Assembly: GCA_963575745.1 (NCBI GenBank)
Contig: CAUYUJ010019374.1
Span: 82,501-117,721 of the forward strand
Source of the DNA: Prorocentrum cordatum
Lineage: Eukaryota > Sar > Dinophyceae > Prorocentrales > Prorocentraceae
Direction: 5' to 3'
Length of the DNA: 35,221 nt
The first letter of the stretch is position 1, and each line of letters begins with the position of its first letter. Under the pieces are notes generated by a model, which was not told the origin of the DNA, made no database searches, and saw only the letters and a list, made by a program, of their open reading frames with translations. A program made the position numbers and the translations under genes. Shown here in pieces: positions 1 to 9,436 of the stretch.

Positions 1-59
1 TTTCGGCCCATCCCTCCCCCGTGCATGGTTTGTGGATCAGAGTTATCAGGGATGGGGTC

Positions 60-790
60 TGTTCGGAGCGCTCTCGGGGGCCTTTGAGGGGCAGTTTGGG
101 AGCCTCTTGGGAGCCTCTTGGGAGCCTCTTGAGAGCCTCTTCGGGGCCTATTGGGAGCCTCTGGGGGGCCTCTTGGGGCCTCTTGGGGGCCTCTTCGAGG
201 CCTCTTAGGACCTCCTAGGAGCCCCTCGGGGCCGAGGACTCGACATGCCCGCTCGGGTCCCCCATCTGGGCCCGTTCTTGGAGCCTTCCTTGGGTCCTAT
301 TGGACCGTCGTGGGCGTCTTTGAGCCCTCTTGGGCCGTTTAGCGACCCTCTTGGAAGCCTTTTGAGCCGTCTTGGGGCGATCTTGGGGGCCTCCAGGGTC
401 GTCTGGGTGCGTCGAGAAGTCGGAAAGGCGAGAACGCCAAACACACACACACACACACACACAAAAAAAAAAAAAAACGAAGGGACATCGATGACGTTGG
501 CCTCTTGGGCCCCCCTTGGGAGGCCTCGTGGAGGCTTCTTGGGGCGTCGTGGAGGCCTGTTGGGCCGTCTTGGGGTCATCTTGGGCGTCTTGGGGCGGCC
601 TTTGGACGTCTCAGGGCCTTCACCGGCCGTCTGGAGGGCCGCTTGGGGCTCTCTTGGCCCGTCCTGGGGCCCGCTTGGGCCCAAGAAAGTCATGCGAGAA
701 GATGCTGGGAACCTCCACGAGAGAAGCCCAGTAGATTTGACAATTTGGGCTCCAGGCCCTTCAAGACTCCTCGGGAGTGAGGACCGAGGC
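60..790 (+). repeat. 11-bp-period GC-rich array, copy R1
   Basis: Degenerate tandem array with a period of 10-11 bases; the clearest stretch (about 95-230) repeats GGGAGCCTCTT. The unit shifts frame at every step, so all frames give similar W/G/L/P-rich or R/P-rich peptides; the open frames here are shadows of the array, not genes. In the middle (408-443) the period breaks for a conserved core containing GTCGAGAAGTCGGAAAGGCG followed by AGAACGCCAAAC. Cores of this kind recur inside the arrays at 15.0, 18.75, 19.14 and 19.39 kb, so array plus core looks like one dispersed element family. Confidence 0.75.
441..475. repeat. (CA)n plus poly-A microsatellite
   Basis: About twelve CA dinucleotides followed directly by about 15 A residues, placed just after the array core. 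A CA-to-A transition can mark a degraded retroposed tail, but no retroelement body is visible in front of it. Confidence 0.9.
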
Positions 791-834
791 TTAGAGGATT
801 AGGCGAAGAAGCTGAGGACACGCCCACTCCGTGC

Positions 835-1195
835 CCAAAGGCACGGTGGCGGACAAACATATCTATATCTAGAAACGAAGAATTTTATATGCAAATGAAT
901 ACACACATACATGCATACATATATAATTGGATGTAATTATTATTACACGTCCAAGCGAATATATCATACACTCCCTAAGCTATAGTTAATACAATGAGTA
1001 CACCGCCACACATTAAGTGCATAAGGAATGTTGTATAGCATACTTAGCTTATCGATTCATATTCACACTTATTCTATCATGATATGTACATATTGCTATA
1101 TGTGTGTATATATATATGAAGGTTACACTTACACGTATGTATATGCATCTATATATATATGTGTGTATAACACATCTAGGGCTCCAGGGCTCCGA
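835..1195. other. AT-rich island
   Basis: Abrupt switch from GC-rich array to AT-rich DNA with (TA)n and (CA)n-like runs and tetranucleotide-like ACAT repeats. No supported gene. It lies between two 11-bp arrays of opposite orientation; the island at 14150-14765 has the same kind of setting. Confidence 0.7.
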
Positions 1196-1860
1196 CCCAC
1201 ACCTCGATGACATCTCCGGCAAACCCCAGGTACCGCCCCCCCGGAGCTTCAAGAGACCCCCTGAGAGGCATCCCGAGACTCCTCTTGGAAGCCCAGGGCG
1301 CCACCGAGATAGTCCAAGAGTGCTCGAAGAGGACCCGCGACGGCCTCCCGACGGCTCGAGAGGCCCCCGCGGGCGCCCAAGACAGCGCCAAGAGGCTTCC
1401 AAAAGGCTTCCAAGAAGCCTCCCAATACCCAACACTGCCCCCCAAGGAAGCCCTGGAGAGGCCGAAACCATTGAAGGACCCAGGGAAACCAATGATAGTT
1501 GCCCTCTCGCTTTGTCGCCCCCGATGCGATTCCGAGGCTGCCGCATGGCCCCCACGAGAGCCCCCAAGATGGCCTCAAGAAGCGGCCCCTAGAGGCTACC
1601 AAGACGCCCGACGAGGCACATTCGAGGCCCCAAAGAGGCTCCCACGCTCCCACGAGGCTCCGACGAGCCCCCAGGAAGCGCCCACGAAGCTCCCAAGAGG
1701 CCCCCTAAAAGCCCCAAGAGCGCCCAGAGGGCCCCAAGAGGCCCCCGAGAGACTTAAGAGGCCCCCAGGAGACCCGAAAAGCCCAAAGAGGCTCCAAAGA
1801 AGCTTTCAAGACGCCTCCAGGAGGCCTCCTGGAGTCTCCAACGGGACGACATCTTCAGAT
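1195..1860 (-). repeat. 11-bp-period array, copy R2 (reverse orientation)
   Basis: Same array type as the first kilobase but in reverse complement: CCAAGAGGCCCC-type units with a 10-11 base step. A less periodic part near 1490-1550 (minus strand) weakly resembles the core of the other copies. Open frames of up to 220 codons here are composed of A/P/R-rich array translation and are not supported as genes. Confidence 0.7.
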
Positions 1861-1865
1861 GGCCA

Positions 1866-2240
1866 ATGAGGAGCAGAGCAGGAGCAGTGGGAAGGCGGAG
1901 TAGGAGGAGGAGAAGGAGGAGAGAGAGAGTAGGAGGTGAAGAAGGAGGATCATTGAGAGGTCGAACGAGGAGGCGATTCCTCTCTCCTCATCTCTTCATC
2001 CTCTCTCATCCCTCTCTCCTCAGCTCTCTTGCCAGCACCGCCTGTTTCCTTCCTCCCTCCTCCTCTTCAACCTCGTCCTCTGTTATCCCGTTCCTCTCTA
2101 TTTCTCTCTCTCTCTCTCTCTCTCTATATATAGAGTTATTTCTCTCGCTCCTTCTCTCTCTCTCTCCTCTTCTTGGTCCTCCTTATCCTCCTTCTCCTCC
2201 TCCTCCTCCTCATCCTCCCCCTCCTCCCGACTCACATCCC
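1866..2240. repeat. Purine tract followed by long pyrimidine tract
   Basis: About 90 bases of almost pure purine (GGAGGA and GAGA runs, 1866-1955) are followed by about 260 bases of pyrimidine-rich DNA (TCTC and CTCCTC runs, 1978-2240). The purine and pyrimidine halves are roughly complementary and could fold on themselves or form triplex DNA (inference). No gene. Confidence 0.8.
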
Positions 2241-2261
2241 CTTCTTCTGTTTCCCGTTCTT

Positions 2262-2400
2262 TGCTCGTAGTCCTCGACGTCGTCGCCGTCGCCACCGCGG
2301 CGGTCGTCAGCACCGTCGCCGTCCTCACAGGCATTACCGCCGCCGCCGTCGCCACGCTATCGTCGTTCTTGCGCTCGCCCGCCGCCGTCCTCCTCGGAAG
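2262..2400. repeat. Degenerate CGTCGC trinucleotide tract
   Basis: Imperfect CGT/CGC/GCC repeats. All frames look like low-complexity peptides. It sits between the pyrimidine tract and the next 11-bp array. Confidence 0.7.
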
Positions 2401-2404
2401 CGGC

Positions 2405-2985
2405 GTCGCTTTTCGCAGCCAAGGATGACCTCCAGAGGCCGCCCCCAAGACGATCGAAGAACGCCGCGAATCGTTGAGAGAGGCGCTCGACCAGCACCAG
2501 GTGGCCTCCTGACAGGCCAACAGGCCTCCCAGACGCTCCAAGATGCCTCCACGCAGAGCCCCACAGGAGCCCCAAGAAACAACACACATAGCTTTCCGCC
2601 GGCTTGCCGCAGAGAGTTTCGAATGTCTGCCTTTCTGGGTTCTCCACGCTCGCAGGCGGCCCAAGAGGCTCCCGAGGTCGCCCCACGACCGCCTCAGACG
2701 CCCCCCAGACGGAGCCGATGCTGCCCTGGAGTGCCCCAAGACGGCCCCCGAGGCGCCTTCGAGGCGGCCCCGAGGCGGCCCCCGGGCGGGCCACGAGAGC
2801 TCCCAGGGCCCCCGGCACACTCCAAGAGTGCCTCCAATCGCTGACAGATGCGTTCAACACGCCCCAGACGGCCCCCCCCACGACCCGAACAGGCTTCCAG
2901 GACGACCCCAGATGCGTCCGAGAGCACTCCCATGAGGGCCCGCGCGGCCAAGGAGGGTCCCCTGAGCGCTCCGGCATCAGCTCAA
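2405..2985 (-). repeat. 11-bp-period array, copy R3 (reverse orientation)
   Basis: CCCAAGACGG and CCCCGAGGCG units with a 10-11 base step on the plus strand, so the same orientation as R2. The stretch 2575-2660 breaks the period and may be a diverged core. No gene. Confidence 0.65.
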
Positions 2986-3016
2986 GTGAAAAGCCACGCG
3001 AGAGAGCTCGCGCGTG

Positions 3017-3215
3017 ACGATGACGAAGATGACGGTTATGCTAGGGATGATGGCGACGATGATGGTGACGACGATGACGATGAGGCTCATGATGATCATG
3101 GTGATGGTGATTGGTGATGATGATGCTGAGTACGGCGAGGACGCTGAACATGATGATGAGGGCGATGATGAGGGTTACGATGTGCTGAGTGGCGTCGGTG
3201 ACGATGATGGTGACG
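3017..3215. repeat. Degenerate GAT trinucleotide tract
   Basis: GAT/GAC/GGT repeats with many substitutions; translations are D-rich or M-rich. A simple-sequence tract, not a coding region. Confidence 0.85.
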
Positions 3216-3955
3216 ATCAGGACCTTGACAGTAATACTTGGTATGAGTTCTTTTCCTTTTGGACACAGCAGCCGCACTCGCTTGTGGACCTATCCCCCCA
3301 GGCATGCGCTAGAACTTGAGCGAGCACGATGGTTCTAGTAGACATAGGTCTAAACATACACAACAATGTACGCACCTGGACATGCCATCTCACTGCAACG
3401 TAGAGGCGAGCTAAGCACAAGGGAGGGGCAAACTACATAAAACTTGAGTATCAAGCTGAAGGAAAGCGGAGAGCAAGCTTACGGCAAGCAGGGGGCCAGC
3501 AAGGAAGCGGGGATGAAGAAGTTGGACAAGGAGGAGGACATGCTTGGGGACAGGCGCAGGAGCTATGTGTCTGTTTCTAGCTTGGTTGTGGTTCTCGAAA
3601 GTTGATCTTCGAAGTTTGGAGCCTGCCTGGAGGCTTGCGCTGGTGAAAGTGACAATGAAGAGTGCAGTTCAGTCCATTGCATGGGGCATGTTCCTTGACA
3701 ACGCCTTCGGTGTACGCAACGTACTGTGACCTACCCATGCCATCCAGACTGGACTGCTGACGTGGCGCCTCGCGTTGGTGTACTGGCTCGACACGGGCGA
3801 TGTGGCACAGTCGATCTGGGGCGCGCGGGTGAGGAGCGAAGCCCGACGACGAAGAGGGCAAGGTCCGAGCCGCCTTGCCCAGGAGAAGCGGACCCGCACT
3901 CGTGGCACATAGTTGCAGGGCTACGTGTTCCTGACATCTGCACGCCTGCACCTGG
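3216..3955. other. Mixed-composition spacer, no gene recognised
   Basis: Non-repetitive sequence with balanced composition. The best open frame (3544-3729, 61 codons) has no recognisable motif. A longer minus-strand frame (3577-4407) runs through the inverted-repeat element at 3956-4077 and so is not a credible gene. Confidence 0.5.
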
Positions 3956-4077
3956 CATCGCTCGGACGTGTGCGTTTTTTTCTCGGCGAGGGCCATCGAG
4001 GAGCATCCTTGATTATTCGGCGAACAAACCACGCACGAAACCGAAAAAAAACACAGGGAATGGACGTCCGAGCGATG
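3956..4077. mobile_element. Short inverted-repeat element, family D, copy 1
   Basis: A 122-bp unit bounded by the 14-bp perfect terminal inverted repeat CATCGCTCGGACGT / ACGTCCGAGCGATG. A second copy lies at 5212-5332 with about 90 percent identity by eye. Inside are a palindromic block around GAGGAGCATCC and A/T-rich arms that can pair, so the whole unit can fold as a hairpin. It has the size and form of a MITE or other non-autonomous foldback element. No clear target duplication was seen. Confidence 0.75.
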
Positions 4078-4513
4078 GCCAGTGCATCTCTCGACCTTTT
4101 GATCCGGGAGGTTTTTAGGCTCCTGCACGCGTTTTCCAGCGGACCTCGTTACTAGGGAAGCTTCCGAGTATTGTGTGCCTCTTCCCGCGCGCGTGGAGAC
4201 GGATAAGGCTTGGGAAACACTGAGAAGGAGAAGAGAATGATGAGGAAGAGGCACCATACTCTTATATACAAGACGCCAATCATTCATGGGCTGTTGCCTT
4301 GATTTCAATGCTGAGCCTGAGCCAGTGTGAACAACAGCCAGTCCGCGGCGGAGCCAGAGCTGTGCATGCGGCACCACATTCCTAACAGGCGGCCTGGTCA
4401 CTGCCAACTTCCAGGGACGAGTTGTTAATCAACAGCCAGTGGCTTTACGGTACGCAGAGGTACGGGCTGCAAGCTTCTGAGCAAGGGGAACTGATTGCGA
4501 GTTTTCCGATCGT
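4078..4513. other. Spacer, no gene recognised
   Basis: Ordinary-looking sequence without repeats or a recognisable protein. No supported feature. Confidence 0.5.
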
Positions 4514-4532
4514 CCGTACTTTTTGGCTCAAG
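4514..4532 (+). other. Spliced-leader relic (DinoSL-like)
   Basis: The 19 bases CCGTACTTTTTGGCTCAAG match the dinoflagellate trans-spliced leader with one 2-base deletion and one substitution, including the full 3-prime GGCTCAAG. In dinoflagellates such genomic copies are known to arise when trans-spliced mRNA is reverse transcribed and reinserted. The sequence downstream (4533 onward) has an open frame of about 90 codons in one phase but no protein I recognise, so the retroposed gene, if there was one, is decayed or unknown. Confidence 0.65.
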
Positions 4533-5211
4533 CTTCATGCACTTCCACAAGAAAGTCACAATCTCAGGCTACGTATCGCCCTGCAGAGCTCGGCGACGCG
4601 CAGGGCGGGGCGGGGCGAAGGAGAAAGTCTTGCCAGAAGGCAGCGGACTTCTCAGAAGGTCCCCCCCCTTTCCCAGAGATTTCTCAGCGGGCATCCTGGG
4701 AGGCAGCAGGGCTCCTGGAGGCGGGGTGCCTTTGAAAAGGCTGCCCCCCAGAGATCCGGCGTCGCGATCTGCCAGGTGATCGTTTTCTTATTCATTGTTT
4801 TGCCGACCGGCGCGGGCCCTCGGACCCCCCTTCCCCCCCCCCGTGGAGTAGATCTCGGCTGTTTTTGGGCGCCTGCGTCAAGCATGTGGAGTCTCCCCCA
4901 GAGGACGCACGGTTCCAAACAGACGCACCAAGCAGAGGTCCGGAGCCAGACCACCCCCCTCTCCCCCCCCACTTCCGCCCAATGTCGAAACGCCGAATAA
5001 GAGAGCGCTCACCAGGACCTCTCGACCCCACTCTAGGGTTATGATGTTCCAATCTACTTTAGCCTTTTTCACCAGAAAGAACCTCGAGCACCAAGAAGGG
5101 ACCGAAACTCGAGGGTTTTCACGTGCCGGGCCCTGGGAGACACTCGCTCGACACTGTCTCGACACTCATCCGGATGCTCGGAATCATTTCTGGGAGGTGG
5201 TCCTGTCTTGG
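4533..5211. other. Spacer after the leader relic, no gene recognised
   Basis: GC-rich in 4590-4760, with several C-runs (4663, 4828, 4964). An open plus-strand frame (4422-5000) has no recognisable domain. The stretch 4580-4700 weakly resembles repeat H (7797, 34370), too weak to call. Confidence 0.45.
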
Positions 5212-5332
5212 CATCGCTCGGACGTGTGCATTTTTCCTTCGGCGAGGACCATCGAGGAGCATCCTCGATCACTTGGCGAAAAAACCACGCACGAAACCGA
5301 AAAAAGCACAGGGAATGGACGTCCGAGCGATG
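5212..5332. mobile_element. Short inverted-repeat element, family D, copy 2
   Basis: A 121-bp sister of the element at 3956-4077, same orientation, with identical 14-bp terminal inverted repeats. The internal hairpin is perfect here: ATCGAGGA, a GCA loop, then TCCTCGAT. Differences between the copies are mostly single transitions and T-run length changes. Confidence 0.75.
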
Positions 5333-5585
5333 GCGAGGGTGGTGTGAGCGCCGGCGCGGGGGCCCCGAAACGGGCCGCCGCCTCTCGAGGCCCCGTGCGG
5401 CGAAGCGTCCGGCCGGTCTGGACCTCCGCGCGGCGACGAGAGGGGCGGTCCGGTGACCCCCGGGCCCCAGGCCCGACCGCTGGGGGCCCGTCCAGCCAAT
5501 AGGGGGCGCCCCGGGCCACGAGGACGCCCCGGGAGGCCCAGGGAGACTGCCCCGCCCGGGGGCGCCCCAGGAGCCTCGCCCTGAT
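5333..5585. other. Very GC-rich spacer
   Basis: Dense GC (CGGGGGCCCCG-type runs) without repeats or a gene I can support. Confidence 0.5.
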
Positions 5586-5791
5586 CTCAGACGCCCCCTC
5601 GAGTACTGGAACAAAAAACAAGCCGACGAGCGTCTGGTGCGCTCTTGTCGGCCTCTGGCGGCCCCTGCGGGCCCTCGGGGCCGGCCCCCAAAAACAGCGC
5701 AGGAGGGAAGACCGGTCCTGGGGAACGGGTCGAGACCTTTTTGGGGGTCGACGTTCGAAAACAAGCGATGACTTCGGGGGGTTCGCTTCAC
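5586..5791 (+). mobile_element. Family F inverted-repeat element, diverged copy F1
   Basis: Matches the F consensus seen at 9437-9621 and 34174-34350: CTCAGACGCCCCCTCGAGT end, then the GGCCTCTGGCGGCCC stretch, the ACCGGTCCTGGGGAACGGGT stretch, and a GTCGACGTT...GATGACTTCGGGGG end. More diverged than the 9.4-kb copy. No coding capacity. Confidence 0.6.
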
Positions 5792-5804
5792 AGACATCCG
5801 AGCC

Positions 5805-5925
5805 ATGTATGTTGTTCCATGCGCGGCCCCAGAGATTTCGACCCCTTTTCCGGGGGGGCAGGTTTGTAGCCCAGGATCCGTCTCTGATGCCCCCGGGCCC
5901 GACATCGGGCCCTAGAGGCCGAAGT
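5805..5925 (-). mobile_element. Family F inverted-repeat element, partial copy F2
   Basis: On the minus strand the order GGCCTCTAGGGCCCGATG, then a GGATCC-type middle, then AAAAGGGGTCGAAATCTCTG follows the F consensus. It lies tail-to-tail with F1, 13 bases away, making a large imperfect inverted pair. Confidence 0.5.
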
Positions 5926-6118
5926 TGATTGTTCTTTGAAAATTAAGTTGTTCTTATATCTGTATATATACACACTTACTTACACTACCATACAATCGGA
6001 GGTGAGGGGGTGAGATCGAAGTGGAACGGAGAGCCGGGAAATCGATTTCGGTTTCGTGTTCGTGCGTGCCGTGCGTGCGGGCGAGGCGAAGCTGCGTGGG
6101 CGTGCGAGAGGAAAGTCT

Positions 6119-6287
6119 CCTGTGGCTGAGGCGCGGCCGGACCAAATGATTCTCCTGGTAGCCGGTGGCGCGCGGTGTCCCGCCGGTGTCCCGGTGGTTT
6201 CCTCTGTGGCTGAGGCGCGGCCGGACCAAATGATTCTCCACCGGGCGGCTGGTGGCGCGCGGTGTCCCGCCAGTGTCCCGCCGGTGT
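6119..6287 (+). repeat. 84-bp tandem duplication
   Basis: The block TGTGGCTGAGGCGCGGCCGG with the following ACCAAATGATTCTCC occurs at 6121 and again at 6205, and both are followed by a GGTGGCGCGCGGTGTCCCGCC end. Two copies, period 84 bases. Confidence 0.85.
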
Positions 6288-6326
6288 CCCGCCGGTGTCC
6301 CGTCGGTGTCCCGTCGGTGTCCCGAT
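6260..6326 (+). repeat. 12-bp GTGTCCCGCCG minisatellite
   Basis: Five to six units of GTGTCCCG(C/T)CG(G) ending the duplicated block and leading into a short GAT tract (6326-6395). Confidence 0.8.
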
Positions 6327-6395
6327 GATGATGATGATGATGTTGATGATGTTGATGGTGATGGTGCTGATGATGCTGATGATGGTGATGATGGT

Positions 6396-7052
6396 ATCGA
6401 TAGAGAGACCGAATGTGATATCGATAGTGAGACCGAATGTGAGATCGATTGTGAGATCGATTGTGATATCGATGGTGAAATCGATAGTGAGACCGAAAGT
6501 GAGATTGATTGTGATATCGATTGTGAGATCGATAGTGAGATCGATTGTGAGATCGATTGTGATATCGATAATGAGATCGATAGTGAGACCGAATGTGAGA
6601 TCGATGGTGAGATCGATAGTGAGATCGATAGTGAGATCGATAGTGAGACCGAATGTGAGATCGATGGTGAGATCGATAGTGATATCGATAGTGAGATCGA
6701 TTGTGAGACCGAATGTGAGATCGATAGTGAAATCGATAGTGAGACCGATTGTGAGATCGATTGTGAGGTCGATTGTGATATCGATAATGAGATCGATAGT
6801 GAGACCGAATGTGAGATCGATGGTGAGATCGATAGTGAGATCGATAGTGAGATCGATAGTGAGACCGAATGTGAGATCGATTGTGAGATCGATAGTGATA
6901 TCGATAGTGAGATCGATTTTGAGACCGAATGTGAGATCGATAGGGAAATCGATAGTGAGACCGAATGGGAGATCGATCGTGAGATCGATAGTCAGACCGA
7001 ATGTGAGATCGATAGTGAGATCGATAGTGATATCGAGAGTGAGATCGATCGA
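6396..7052 (+). repeat. 12-bp satellite with 216-bp higher-order repeat
   Basis: About 54 tandem copies of a 12-base unit, mostly GAGATCGATAGT with a variant GAGACCGAATGT about every fifth unit. A 216-base block (18 units) starting at 6561 recurs from 6777 with few changes, so the array has a higher-order period. Because the unit is a multiple of three, one plus frame encodes E-I-D-S / E-T-E-C tetrapeptides for 286 codons, another plus frame encodes R-S-I-V / R-P-N-V, and the minus strand is open for 467 codons. That several frames are open at once argues for an array, not a gene. Confidence 0.9.
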
Positions 7053-7626
7053 GTGCGACGTTGGTCCCTCCCCCACCCTCACCTCCTTATCACCCGAAGG
7101 GTGGTCGTATAGGTGCAATACCAAAAAACGCCCAGATTGACACCCCCTCCACAGAAAGCGGGAAATTCGGGAACGCACGAGATCCTCGCGCTGACCGTAG
7201 CCCCGAGCCGCCAGCCCTGCTTGCAACATCGTGCGAACACATGATTTCCCCGGAGCCACAGGCCCAATCTTTCTGCGGCACTCCCTGAGCCCGATCGATC
7301 CGTGAGCGTCCCGGGCCCCGACATCGGAGTAGTTGCGAACAGCAGGGAATTGCGGTCTGCAGGATCTCAATGATAAGCCCCGCCGCAAGCATAGCCCCCC
7401 CTCTCTCAGGACGCAGCTCCTGGGAGATCGGGTTCAGTATCGTCGCTTGTATTTTCGTGGTCGACAGCCGACCTCATCTGGCGGTCTGATCTGGGTCGTT
7501 GACTCCAGCTTAGTCCTGCTTACTTCGGCTAACTCTATGCCTCAATCCGGCCTAACACGGCGAATGGCCCCCTAATCTTCTTAATAGCCTTGAGTATCGT
7601 TCTTACGACGACCTCCCAGGAGTTGT
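7053..7626. other. Spacer, no gene recognised
   Basis: Non-repetitive; several short open frames, none with recognisable motifs. Confidence 0.5.
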
Positions 7627-7790
7627 TTCCCAGGCATGCGACGTCTTGGTTTGCTCAATACGCGGTCCCCGGAAGTCCCGACCCCTTTCACGGGACCGGC
7701 CTGTCGTCCCGAGTCGTTTTCCGACGATCCCGTGGCCAAGAGAGGACCCCCAGAGGCCATACGATGAGAGCACGTCTGCGTTCCTACCCC
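7627..7790 (-). mobile_element. Family F inverted-repeat element, copy F3
   Basis: On the minus strand it reads GGCCTCTGGGGGTCC, then a GTCGGAAAACGACTCGGGAC stretch, then GGTCCCGTGAAAGGGGTC, in the order seen in the F consensus. The outer ends are eroded. Followed directly by repeat H. Confidence 0.55.
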
Positions 7791-7796
7791 GTATTG

Positions 7797-7895
7797 CGGC
7801 CACGCGCAGAGGGGGACAGGAAGAGGGAGGAAGGCTTCTTGGAAGCACCCCTGCTTCTAAGAAAGCACGGGCCCAGTCTGCAGATGTAGAAGCAT
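7797..7895 (+). repeat. Dispersed repeat H, copy 1
   Basis: Begins with GCGGCCACGCGCAGAGGGGG, continues through GGAAGGCTTCTTGGAAGCAC and ends near GTCTGCAGATG. The same order is found at 34370-34478. Both copies lie just downstream of an F element and close to a long CTC tract. Confidence 0.7.
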
Positions 7896-7982
7896 GGTGC
7901 CGTCTAGGAAGCAGCCCCCTACAGGCAAGACGACAAAAGAAGGACCGCTTTGGGCCAGGGAGGGGCTCGGGTTTTCGGGCCC

Positions 7983-8058
7983 GCCTCCTCCTCCTCCTCC
8001 TCCTCCTCCTCCTCCTCCCCCTCCTCCTCCTCCTCCCCCCCTCCTCCTCCTCCTCCTC

Positions 8059-8089
<31 letters not shown>

Positions 8090-8176
8090 TCCTCCTCCTC
8101 CTCCTCCCCTCCTCCTCCTCCTCCTCCTCCTCCTCCTCCTCCTCCTCCTCCTCATCCTCATCCTCCCCCTCCTCCT
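7983..8176. repeat. (CTC)n polypyrimidine tract
   Basis: About 190 bases of CTC/CCT with a few extra C runs, pyrimidine on the plus strand. The P/S/L-rich open frames across it are artefacts. Followed by 90 bases of spacer and then an A-family element. Confidence 0.95.
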
Positions 8177-8269
8177 CTGGGATCCATTTCGTGGTGCCTG
8201 CTTGTGGCCGGGCCCCGCCGTGGCCAGGAGGGCCCCCTGCGTTCCCTTCCCATGCGCCCCCTATCCTCA

Positions 8270-8561
8270 AGTCGGGCCTGTCCCTCTCTAGGAGGAAAAT
8301 GTTTTTAAAAATAGTCCCAACATGCTATGGGGACGATGCTTTGGCTATGTTTGGCAAGTGCTGTACTATGTTTGACTATGGTTTACTCTTCGTCCAAAAT
8401 CCGCCTGTAGGGGGCCTGTCCCTCTATAGGAGGCACATTCAGAGATAGTCCCAAAATGCTACGGGGACGATGTTTTGACTATTTCTGGCAATTTTTGCAT
8501 TATTTTTTGACTATGTTTCATTTGTCGTTCAGAATCCCCCTGTAGGGGGACATGCCCGACC
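8270..8561. mobile_element. Family A inverted-repeat element, head-to-tail dimer
   Basis: Outer ends AGTCGGGCCTGTCCCTC and GGGGGACATGCCCGACC are inverted. In the middle (8396-8430) a right end (CGTCCAAAATCCGCCTGTAG) merges into a new left end (GGCCTGTCCCTCTATAGG), so two units share one boundary with a 138-base period. Inner landmarks AATAGTCCCAA, ATGCTA, GGGGACGATG and TTTGACTATG occur in both units. TCA flanks both sides (8267-8269, 8562-8564). No coding capacity; form of a MITE. Confidence 0.8.
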
Positions 8562-8603
8562 TCAGCACGCTGACTGCACCCCCCTCTTCGCAGCGCCAAC
8601 CCT

Positions 8604-9086
8604 CCCAGACCCCCGACGTCACGACATTTTTTCGTGACGTCGACCCCAAGAGGCCTCGACCCATTCCCCAGGACCGGTGTTTCATGAGCCTGTTTTTTTG
8701 GATTCAGGCAAGTTTACTTGCATGGCGTTCGCCCCCCCCCCCCCCCCCTCGCCCCTCTTCAAGCGAATACTAGCGTGCAAGTGCCTTTCGACTTGCGTGA
8801 TTTCCGCGCCCCCCCGAACGTGCAAGTCGTTTGCGGCTTGCTTCAGGCTCAGCCCCCCCCCCCGTCCATGCAAGTAAACTTGCCAGAGTCTTAAAAAACA
8901 GGCTCCATTCTGAATCGTCTTCTGACGCTCCCGAGGCCCGGCGAGGGCCCCCCGGGGGCCGAGAGCAGCGAGAAACCTCCCGTCGCGAGCGTCGTCCAGG
9001 CTCGAGAGGGTCAGGGCCCCCCGGGGGCCGAGAGCAGCGAAAGCCTCCCGTGGTGATGATTTGTTCATGACTCGAGGGCGTCTGGG
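8604..9086 (-). mobile_element. Family F element F4, interrupted by a nested element
   Basis: In minus orientation it shows the F order: CCCAGACCCCCGACGTCACGA end with a strong hairpin (CGACGTCACGA / TCGTGACGTCG around CATTTTT), the CTCGACCCATTCCCCAGGAC stretch, a break, then TCTGAATCGTCTTCTGACG and the GGCCCGGCGAGGGCC block, ending in GCGTCTGGG. The break holds the 220-bp family G element. A 69-base tandem duplication (blocks starting 8945 and 9014) is also present. Removing both leaves about 194 bases, close to the 185 bases of the intact copy at 9437-9621. Confidence 0.7.
8686..8905. mobile_element. Family G inverted-repeat element nested in F4
   Basis: A 220-bp element with 40-bp terminal inverted repeats (36 of 40 matching): left end begins GAGCCTGTTTTTT and the inner arm is the perfect GGCAAGTTTACTTGCATGG; the right end is its reverse complement. 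The interior has C runs and several GCAAGT/ACTTGC motifs. The three bases CAT lie directly on both sides. Joining the flanks through one CAT gives the continuous sequence expected of an F element at this point, so CAT is a credible 3-bp target duplication. No coding capacity. Confidence 0.8.
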
Positions 9087-9436
9087 CACGTTTTTCTCCT
9101 GCTCTGCGTCCCCGACTCCCCATGTCCTCTTCGAGCCTGTAGCTGTCGCCCCTCGCTCTTGTATTGGTTCTCCTGCGCATCGTGCCATAGGCGCGTGTCC
9201 CGAGTAGCTTACGCATCAAGTGGGTTGTCCATGCAAGTTTTTCGGTTAACTCCTCGTCTCCATTGATGCAAATGGGTTGGGTACGTCACAGGGCATTTTT
9301 TCCTGACTCGAGGGCGTCGGGGCACGAGGGCTGCTGCCCCCCCCTCTGCGCGGCGCCGACCCTCTGCCGGCAACAGCGCCGTGCCCCCCCCCCCCCGCGC
9401 CGCGGCCCCGCTCTCGGGAGGGGAGAGGCACGCAGA
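9087..9436. other. Spacer with F-related fragments
   Basis: No gene. Contains a fragment at 9296-9325 repeating the F4 end (CCTGACTCGAGGGCGTCGGG) and the dispersed block CCCCCCTCTGCGCGGCGCCG (9337 onward), which also appears in variant form at 8577-8603 and 34660-34690. Confidence 0.55.

Noticed and set aside
3577-5905. Minus-strand frames at 3577-4407 (276 codons) and 5069-5905 (278 codons) sharing a similar peptide
   Set aside because: The shared peptide is the translation of the two family D elements; the rest of the frames is unrelated.
5985-7388. Minus-strand frame of 467 codons and two plus-strand frames of about 290 codons
   Set aside because: They all exist because the 12-bp satellite is a multiple of three and lacks stops in those phases; three frames open at once over the same repeat is not evidence of protein.
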